Assembly: GCA_900321145.1 (NCBI GenBank)
Contig: ONVB01000239.1
Location: 1 to 11,996 of the forward strand
Direction of reading: 5' to 3'
DNA length: 11,996 nucleotides
From: an uncultured Eubacteriales bacterium
Lineage (GTDB): Bacteria; Bacillota; Clostridia; Lachnospirales; Lachnospiraceae
Part shown: piece by piece, positions 7,210 through 11,996 of the stretch
Numbering within the stretch: the stretch's first letter is position 1
How the letters are laid out: each line of letters opens with the position of its first letter
Translations under genes and position numbers: made by a program
The notes under the pieces: generated by a model
Told to the model about the DNA's origin: nothing
What the model saw: only the letters and a program-made list of their open reading frames with translations
The model's database searches: none

Positions 7210-8453
7210 TATCGCACCCCTACTTTCCTTGTTATTTCATTCGCTATATCGTTAAGGTCGCACACTACATCCACCATACCGGCGTCATAAATCGCCTTCG
7301 GCATACCGTATACGGTGGACGAAGCCTCGTCCTGTGCTATAACGAAGATCTTCTGTTTTGCGGCAAGCTGCTTTATACCGCTTGTCCCGTCTGCCCCCAT
7401 GCCTGTAAGTACCACGCAGACTATCTCATCATACAGATCGAAGTCGCATAAGCTCTCATACATGAGATTGCCACAGGGCTTCAATCCGACTATCGGAGGT
7501 GAATCATCGAAGTAAAGCACAGCGTTCCTTCCCGACTGCCTTACCCTTAGATGCATACCGCCCTTGGCTATGTATACATGTCCCTTCTCGATCACATCCC
7601 CCTCTTCCGCCTCCGAAACCTTGACCTCGCTCATCGAGTCGAGCCTGTTGGCTAAGGAAGCCGTAAACCCCTTGGGCATATGCTGTACCATGACTACCGG
7701 AGCGTTCAGATCCCCGGGCAGCTTCGGGATCACATACTGCAATGCTTTGGGACCACCCGTCGAGCATACCAGCGCAACAAGCACGTTTCCGCTGCCCTTC
7801 CTCAGTACCGGATGTTCCGTATGCGCCGCAAAATGTGTCTCACGACGCGGCACATCGCTTATGGCCGTTTTTGCCGCAGGCTCATGTATCCTCGCCGAAC
7901 CCTGAAATGCATGTCCTGTTCCGGTGTCCCTTCTGTCGATCGTTCTTGACGTATAAGCCTTTAAGTCCTGTGTCCTTCGAGCGCCTGTATCGCGTCCTGT
8001 ATATGCACCGCCAAAACCCGTATTTCTCCCGAACCTGTCCGCATGGTCATCCTTATCGGTATCCTTAGAATACTTGTCCAGGGCCGAAAGAAGATTGGCT
8101 CGAAATACCGGATTGTCATCACGGAAGAGGTGGTCCGGCTTCGGCAGGAATTCCGACGCCCCGAACTTTACAGCCTCAACCGCAGCAAACGAATTCTCGG
8201 TTCCGCTCACTATGATGAAAGGAACTGATATCCTCTGCTCCTTAAGCTTCTTTAAGAGAGCTATACCGTCCATTCCCGGCATATCGATATCACAGAGAAC
8301 CGCACTTATATCATCCTTTTCGGAGATGATACGAAAAGCGTCTTCACCGTTGTTTGCCGTATAAGCAACCTTATATTGTTCTGTATGTTTGATTATATCA
8401 GATAAGGCTCTTCTCATGAGTGCAGAGTCATCTATAATCATTATTTTTTTCAT
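7209..8453 (-). CDS. cheB: Receptor methylesterase / response regulator CheB
   Basis: CheB removes methyl groups from receptor glutamates, and deamidates in some species, when phosphorylated by CheA. The receiver domain (about 1-125) has the acidic pair D8/D9, phospho-acceptor D55 in CDIDMPGMDG, a Ser in IVSGTE, and K105 in FLPKP. The esterase domain (about 222-410) has the catalytic triad S231 (CSTGGP), H258 (VQHMPKGFT) and D355 (LTGMGADG). The odd point is the linker: about 95 residues (126-220), rich in R, G, T, D and H, with near-repeats RDTGARR and RDTGTGH, where most CheB linkers are a few dozen residues. Total length (414) is therefore greater than the usual 340-360. The ATG at 8453 has AGAGGA nearby and a 60-base gap to the PilZ gene upstream. 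It overlaps cheA by one base. Confidence 0.97.
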   Translation of the reverse strand: MKKIMIIDDSALMRRALSDIIKHTEQYKVAYTANNGEDAFRIISEKDDISAVLCDIDMPGMDGIALLKKLKEQRISVPFIIVSGTENSFAAVEAVKFGASEFLPKPDHLFRDDNPVFRANLLSALDKYSKDTDKDDHADRFGRNTGFGGAYTGRDTGARRTQDLKAYTSRTIDRRDTGTGHAFQGSARIHEPAAKTAISDVPRRETHFAAHTEHPVLRKGSGNVLVALVCSTGGPKALQYVIPKLPGDLNAPVVMVQHMPKGFTASLANRLDSMSEVKVSEAEEGDVIEKGHVYIAKGGMHLRVRQSGRNAVLYFDDSPPIVGLKPCGNLMYESLCDFDLYDEIVCVVLTGMGADGTSGIKQLAAKQKIFVIAQDEASSTVYGMPKAIYDAGMVDVVCDLNDIANEITRKVGVR

Positions 8454-8473
8454 ATCCGGTCCTCTAAGATTCT

Positions 8474-8488
8474 TCCCGTTGCCCGGGA
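8474..8488 (-). other. Short GC-rich hairpin in the cheB leader
   Basis: In the transcript UCCCG pairs with CGGGA around a 5-base loop (GGCAA), about 9 bases upstream of the AGAGGA ribosome binding site of cheB. No U-tract follows, so it is not an intrinsic terminator. It lies in one of only two gaps above 50 bases in the window. It could affect translation or RNA processing, but a 5-bp stem can also occur by chance. Confidence 0.3.
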
Positions 8489-8513
8489 TGGCACATATCT
8501 GTCCGTCGGAACA

Positions 8514-9230
8514 CTATTTAAATCTGCTCTCTTTGGCCCTGTCGGCTCTTTCTCTCTCGAATATAAACCTTACTATGGCGTCCCTTTCCTCGCTCTTCAC
8601 TCTGAGGAACTCCATTCTCTGCTCGTACAGGTCGCCCTTGCCTTCCATCAGGTTGCTCGAAAGAACTCTTGCCAGCATGATAAAACGCTGCGCTCCCTCC
8701 GGAAACGGAAGTACAAAAGTAACCTTTACATACTCGTTTTTCTTCAAAGTCACTCTCTCGACAAGCCTTACACCGCCTCCGCTCAAGTCAAGTGTCCTGC
8801 CCGGATTAGAAGGCAGATTCACCTCGGGAACCGAGGTATCCTCCGGCACTCCGGTCTCAAACTCTTTATCTGTTATGGGACGTATCTGACAGTCGAGCTT
8901 TATGTTATATCTGTAATACTCCCTTCTCTGAACCTTCGTCGGTTCAGAGAGAAGCTTTATCTCAAGATAAAAGAGATTACCGCTCTTGTACCTTTTCTCG
9001 ACAGTGCAGTTTGCGGCAAGCAGGCCCTTGCCTGTATAAAAGCATGCGGAAAACTTACCGCCAACCTCGAGCGGTACTATCTTTCCCTCGAAAATAGGCA
9101 TAGCGATCTGAAGTATACGGTTAGGCATAACATCATATACCTTGCTTATATATACCTTCTTTTCGACATCTTTCCTGATGATCTGTTCAAGCTTTACAAG
9201 CTCGATCTTATTGCCTATTGAAACTGCCAT
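8514..9230 (-). CDS. YcgR-like PilZ-domain c-di-GMP receptor
   Basis: This 238-residue protein is a flagellar brake-type c-di-GMP effector. The N-terminal half (about 5-97) is a beta-rich YcgR-N/PilZN-like domain. The PilZ domain (about 100-225) carries both binding motifs: RxxxR at R103-R107 (QRREYYRYN) and (D/N)xSxxG at D148-S150-G153 (LDLSGGGVRL). Ligand binding is therefore predicted. The extreme C-terminus is a highly charged helix (RFIFERERADRAKESRFK). By analogy with E. coli YcgR and B. subtilis YpfA/DgrA, c-di-GMP-bound protein would slow or stop the motor through MotA or the switch. The ATG at 9230 follows AAGAGGA, 14 bases after the flhG stop. The gene's position inside the flagellar operon supports a motility role. 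I leave the symbol empty because orthology to ycgR is not demonstrable here. Confidence 0.92.
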   Translation of the reverse strand: MAVSIGNKIELVKLEQIIRKDVEKKVYISKVYDVMPNRILQIAMPIFEGKIVPLEVGGKFSACFYTGKGLLAANCTVEKRYKSGNLFYLEIKLLSEPTKVQRREYYRYNIKLDCQIRPITDKEFETGVPEDTSVPEVNLPSNPGRTLDLSGGGVRLVERVTLKKNEYVKVTFVLPFPEGAQRFIMLARVLSSNLMEGKGDLYEQRMEFLRVKSEERDAIVRFIFERERADRAKESRFK

Positions 9231-9244
9231 AATCCAATCCTCTT

Positions 9245-10138
9245 TTATCCGATTCTCTTCTTAGATTTGAAAAAGTTGATAAATACTCTTGCCAGACCGG
9301 TCTTCTCAGCCGGCGCACTTTCTTCGCTTCCCAGAAGCTTGGCGGTCAGCCTCTCTATGTCCTTGGCCGCAAAGCTTGTCGGAAATGCCTCTATGATCGG
9401 CTTTTGTTCGATCACCGCCATGGATGCGTTCTTGTCCTGCTGTACCGATCCGAGGTAGCTCAATGTAGTCTCTAAAAACTTCGAACTCACGGTACTTATC
9501 TTCTCAAATATATCAAGACCCTCTGTCTCGCTCTCGACCCGGTTGGCTATAACCCTGATGTCCTTAACTGCCGGATCGTAGTTATCCTTTCGCCTCAATA
9601 CCTTGAGCAGCGAATAGGAGTCGGTTATAGACGTAGGCTCGGGCGTGACAACCAGCAGCACCTCGGGGCTCATCATAACGAATTCCATAACGGTATCCGT
9701 TATGCCCGCACCGGTGTCTATAATAACTATATCGTACATTTTATCCAGTTTTACAAGCTCGGAGATAAGCAGCTTTATGCTCTCCTTGTCAAGCGACGCA
9801 AGCTCGGACACACCCGAACCGCCGGATATAAAGCCTATTCCGCTCGGTCCTTCTGTTATGATCTCGTTCAGCGGCTTACCGTCATGTATCAGGTCGAGGA
9901 GATTGAATTTCGGCCTTATGCCGAGCATAACTTCAACATTTGCAAGACCGAAGTCCGCATCGAAGACGACAACTCTCTTACCCTTCTTCGCCAGAGAAAG
10001 CGCCAGGTTTACCGACATCGTGGTCTTGCCCACTCCGCCCTTGCCGCTTGTCACCGCGATAACCCGCGCATTGCTGCTGTTTGAAGCGTTGTTTTCCTCC
10101 TGAACCATCTCTCTTAATTTAGATGCCTGGTCAGTCAT
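9245..10138 (-). CDS. flhG: MinD-like ATPase FlhG (YlxH/FleN)
   Basis: FlhG controls the number and placement of flagella and activates the GTPase FlhF. Of 297 residues, the first helix contains a perfect DQAxxLR motif (DQASKLR, 3-9), known in FlhG to stimulate FlhF. The deviant Walker A is SGKGGVGKTT at 31-40, with signature Lys33 and Lys38. The A' motif FDADFGLANVEV (59-70) holds D60 and D62. Walker B-like IIDTGAG is at about 139-145. The C-terminus (about 281-297, GLARVFINFFKSKKRIG) is a basic amphipathic helix, as expected for a MinD-type membrane-targeting sequence. The ATG at 10138 lies 2 bases after the flhF stop with GGGAGGT at 8-base spacing, inside the end of flhF. Pairing with flhF and the activator motif rule out plain MinD. 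Confidence 0.96.
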   Translation of the reverse strand: MTDQASKLREMVQEENNASNSSNARVIAVTSGKGGVGKTTMSVNLALSLAKKGKRVVVFDADFGLANVEVMLGIRPKFNLLDLIHDGKPLNEIITEGPSGIGFISGGSGVSELASLDKESIKLLISELVKLDKMYDIVIIDTGAGITDTVMEFVMMSPEVLLVVTPEPTSITDSYSLLKVLRRKDNYDPAVKDIRVIANRVESETEGLDIFEKISTVSSKFLETTLSYLGSVQQDKNASMAVIEQKPIIEAFPTSFAAKDIERLTAKLLGSEESAPAEKTGLARVFINFFKSKKRIG

Positions 10139-10140
10139 AT

Positions 10141-11529
10141 CTACGCACCTCCCAACAGCTTCTTCGCTATCACCTGAGCATCGACAAGCCCTATGTCTTC
10201 AGGCACATTTTGCCCCCAGGTGATATAGGAAAGAGACTTTCCCGTATCAAGCTTAAGATTAAGTATGGCACCCTCACCGCTTGTCTCGTCAAGCTTGGTG
10301 AAGATCAGTCTGTAATCACATATCTCATCATACGCCTTTGTAATATTCAAAAGATCGTTGTACTTAACGGTTGCCGAGAGCACGAGAAATACCTCGGACT
10401 CATACCCCTCAGCCGAGGAAATGATAGCCTCGAGGTCCTTCTTCTGCTCATCATTCTTATGTGATCTGCCTGCCGTGTCAACCAGGATTATATCAATGTC
10501 GTCGTAACGCTTTATATTCCTTGTCATGTCGTCGGGCGCATAGATGACCTCGAAGGGAACGCCCAGGATACTCGCATAGGTCTTTATCTGATCAATGGCA
10601 GCTATCCTGTAGGTATCCACAGAAAATATAGCTATCTTAAGCTTATCCTTGAGCTTTAGGTTGGACGCAAGCTTCGCTATGGTCGTAGTCTTGCCCACTC
10701 CGGTATTGCCCGCGAAAAAGAGCACCTTCGGCTTCTTCTCGCCCGGTTTTATGGGCTCTATGCTTCCGAGCTTTAACACTATCTTCTGATACACGCTCGA
10801 AAGTGTATTGTCTATCTGCTGCTTTCCGCCCTTCTTTAAGGCTTCGCTCAGTATCTCGTCTATATGCGCGTCGGAAACCTCGTTTTCCTTAAGCTTCATG
10901 CGTATAAGCTCGGTCACGCGATCGCCCTCGTCCGTAGGCTTTTCCTCCGCTTCCTTGCCTTCCGCTTTCTTCTCCTCTGCCTTTGAGCTGTCTTCCGAAG
11001 TGCTCTTGGCCGAATCATTTCCGGTTTTTGCGCTGCCGCCTACCAGAGTCTCCCCGCGCTCCCTCTCGGCCGCGCGCTCGGCGGATATCTGCTGCTCAAG
11101 AAGCTTGGCTATATTGTTTATCTTTTCTTCTATAGCGCTCTTTGCCTCGGGCGAGTACTCCTTGTTCTCCCCGGAAAATGCCTCGCCGAACAGGCCGCTC
11201 TTTGACTTTTCGTCTGCGTCCTTTCCTGACTCCGCTTCCTTCTTTGAATCTCCCTTTTTATCGGATGACTTGTCACCCTTTCTGTCACTCTTCCTGCCGG
11301 ATTTCGAGTCCTTTTCGCCCTTGTTCCTGTCTGACGGCTTCTCGTCATATCTGTCGATATTGTCATCTATGGCTGCGGTAAGCTCTACCTTTGTCTTCCT
11401 GAAAAGCCTTGCCAGTCCCTTCGGCTTGATAGTCTTCACATTCATGACTATCGCGTCGGGGCCTAAGTCCTCCTTCGCAAGAAGGATCGCATCCTTTTCT
11501 GTTTGTGCCTTGTACTTTTTGATTATCAT
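10141..11529 (-). CDS. flhF: Flagellar SRP-type GTPase FlhF
   Basis: FlhF is the third SRP GTPase. It marks the site of flagellar assembly at the membrane and is controlled by FlhG. The N-terminal B domain opens MIIKKYKAQTEKDAILLAKE, typical of FlhF. The NG domain covers about 205-462: helical N part (about 205-255), P-loop GNTGVGKTT (274-282), DTYRIAAIDQ (305-314), DTAGRSH (351-357), and TKLDE with SGEGAIL (411-423). Between B and N lie two low-complexity charged stretches, about 61-112 (K, D, S, with near-repeats of GDKSSDKKGDSKK type) and about 160-203 (E, K, S, A), separated by a more ordered helix (about 126-158). Length 462 is above the roughly 360-390 usual for the family because of these inserts. 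The ATG at 11529 is fixed by a close upstream in-frame stop. Its only SD candidate, GGGAG, is 12 bases away and lies in a small hairpin. Confidence 0.96.
   Translation of the reverse strand: MIIKKYKAQTEKDAILLAKEDLGPDAIVMNVKTIKPKGLARLFRKTKVELTAAIDDNIDRYDEKPSDRNKGEKDSKSGRKSDRKGDKSSDKKGDSKKEAESGKDADEKSKSGLFGEAFSGENKEYSPEAKSAIEEKINNIAKLLEQQISAERAAERERGETLVGGSAKTGNDSAKSTSEDSSKAEEKKAEGKEAEEKPTDEGDRVTELIRMKLKENEVSDAHIDEILSEALKKGGKQQIDNTLSSVYQKIVLKLGSIEPIKPGEKKPKVLFFAGNTGVGKTTTIAKLASNLKLKDKLKIAIFSVDTYRIAAIDQIKTYASILGVPFEVIYAPDDMTRNIKRYDDIDIILVDTAGRSHKNDEQKKDLEAIISSAEGYESEVFLVLSATVKYNDLLNITKAYDEICDYRLIFTKLDETSGEGAILNLKLDTGKSLSYITWGQNVPEDIGLVDAQVIAKKLLGGA
10147..10153 (-). promoter_or_regulatory. Shine-Dalgarno of flhG inside the end of flhF
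   Basis: On the minus strand GGGAGGT lies within the last codons of flhF, 8 bases before the flhG ATG at 10138. The flhF stop TAG falls between the two. This arrangement favours coupled synthesis of the GTPase and its activator. Confidence 0.75.
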
Positions 11530-11537
11530 GCTCTGTT

Positions 11538-11553
11538 ACAACTCCCGGGTTGT
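11538..11553 (-). promoter_or_regulatory. Small hairpin covering the flhF Shine-Dalgarno candidate
   Basis: In the transcript ACAAC pairs with GUUGU around the loop CCGGGA. The only SD-like sequence before flhF, GGGAG (11546-11542), lies across the loop and the first base of the 3' arm, and it is 12 bases from the ATG, longer than usual. The 53-base flhA-flhF gap (11530-11582) otherwise shows nothing notable: no U-tract and no convincing promoter. The stem has only 5 pairs, so a regulatory role is speculative. Confidence 0.3.
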
Positions 11554-11582
11554 TAATTGATTTATGACACGCGGTGGTTTGA

Positions 11583-11996
11583 TCACTGATTATCATTTAC
11601 CGTGATCACTCCGAGTGATTTCAATTCCACATCGGAATCTATCTCGTTATAGGAGATGACTATCAGATCGCTGAAGAAATCCGAGGTCATCCTCTTAAAG
11701 TACATCCTTACTATGGGCGAAGTGACAACGATAGCCGCTTCTCCCTTATTCTCAAGCTTCTTTATCTCAAGCTCGGTCGCGTTCATTATGCTCCTCTGGA
11801 TCTGAGGATCGAGCGAAATATATGCTCCCTGCTCTGTCTGCTTTATAGAGCCCATGATCATCTGCTCAACCTTCGGATCGAGGGTGACCACATCGGTTGA
11901 ATCCTCATCTCCGAAGTACTTGTTGGATATGGCTCTCTTTAAGCTCTGCCTTACATACTCGGTAAGTATGTCGGTATCCCTGCTCGTAGCCGCATA
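11583..11996 (-). CDS. flhA: Flagellar export gate protein FlhA, C-terminal part (cut by window edge)
   Basis: The frame is open from the right edge (11996) to a TGA at 11585-11583, giving the last 137 residues; the start is outside the window. This is the cytoplasmic domain of FlhA, the main export-gate component of the flagellar type III secretion system, which docks chaperone-substrate complexes. Recognisable family blocks are LTEYVRQSLKRAISNKYF, VVTLDPKVEQMI, the segment GEAAIVVTSPIVRMYFKRM, FFSDLIVISYNEI and the terminal DVELKSLGVI. An ATG at 11891 within this frame is internal, not a start. It lies upstream of flhF with a 53-base gap, the standard Firmicutes order (flhB-flhA-flhF-flhG). 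Assignment is secure despite truncation. Confidence 0.95.
   Translation of the reverse strand, partial: YAATSRDTDILTEYVRQSLKRAISNKYFGDEDSTDVVTLDPKVEQMIMGSIKQTEQGAYISLDPQIQRSIMNATELEIKKLENKGEAAIVVTSPIVRMYFKRMTSDFFSDLIVISYNEIDSDVELKSLGVITVNDNQ

Noticed and set aside
10808..11560. Plus-strand open frame of 250 codons opposite flhF
   Set aside because: Its long serine/phenylalanine-rich composition is the reverse complement of the K/D/E/S-rich FlhF linkers; it has no family features.
11581..11607. Inverted repeat GATCAC / GTGATC at the end of flhA as a possible terminator
   Set aside because: The arms are 6 bases with a 15-base loop, there is no U-tract, and it is mostly inside the flhA coding region, with flhF following in the same direction.
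11583..11891. Separate 102-codon gene starting at 11891
   Set aside because: The frame continues without a stop to the window edge and the upstream residues match the FlhA C-terminal domain, so the ATG is internal.
1..11996. Search for a novel system, mobile element, CRISPR array, RNA gene or defence genes
   Set aside because: Every base region is accounted for by a compact flagellar/chemotaxis operon; no direct-repeat arrays, transposase-like frames, tRNA-like or rRNA-like sequence were seen by eye.

Overview
The window is one continuous minus-strand block of flagellar and chemotaxis genes; transcription runs from base 11996 down to base 1. Fourteen genes fit with almost no spacing, and both edges cut a gene. 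The order flhA - flhF - flhG - PilZ protein - cheB - cheA - cheW - cheC - cheD - small membrane protein - sigD/fliA - fapA (DUF342) - small polar protein - SwrB/DUF6115-like protein matches the 3' half of the long fla/che operon of Firmicutes. The presence of CheC and CheD, a WhiG/SigD-type sigma factor, the DUF342 protein and strong AGGAGG-like ribosome binding sites point to a motile member of the Clostridia. A Lachnospiraceae-like organism is my best guess from gene order and protein style, not a proven assignment.

Layout by region, in transcription order. (1) 11996-9245, export and flagellar placement: the C-terminus of the export gate FlhA, the SRP-type GTPase FlhF, and the MinD-like ATPase FlhG, which carries an intact DQAxxLR FlhF-activating motif and a C-terminal amphipathic tail. 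(2) 9230-8514, a YcgR-like PilZ protein with complete c-di-GMP binding motifs, placing second-messenger braking of motility inside the operon. (3) 8453-3487, chemotaxis signalling and adaptation: CheB, CheA, CheW, CheC, CheD. CheC and CheD are directly abutted and form the CheY-P phosphatase / receptor deamidase pair. (4) 3464-2415, a two-helix membrane protein of unknown role and the late flagellar sigma factor. (5) 2410-1, accessory genes: FapA, a 100-residue polar protein and a membrane-anchored coiled-coil protein cut by the left edge.

All junctions are tight: a TAATG overlap at cheB/cheA, zero bases at cheC/cheD, and 2-23 bases at most others. Only the 53-base flhA-flhF gap and the 60-base PilZ-cheB gap are larger, and each contains a short hairpin. 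I see no terminator, no convincing internal promoter, no RNA gene, no mobile element, no CRISPR array and no stretch above 300 bases without a gene. This is a conserved core locus, not an accessory island. The points worth a second look are local: a degenerate first active site in CheC, a very long CheB linker, charged low-complexity inserts in FlhF, a repeated N-terminal module in FapA, and two small proteins without assigned function.
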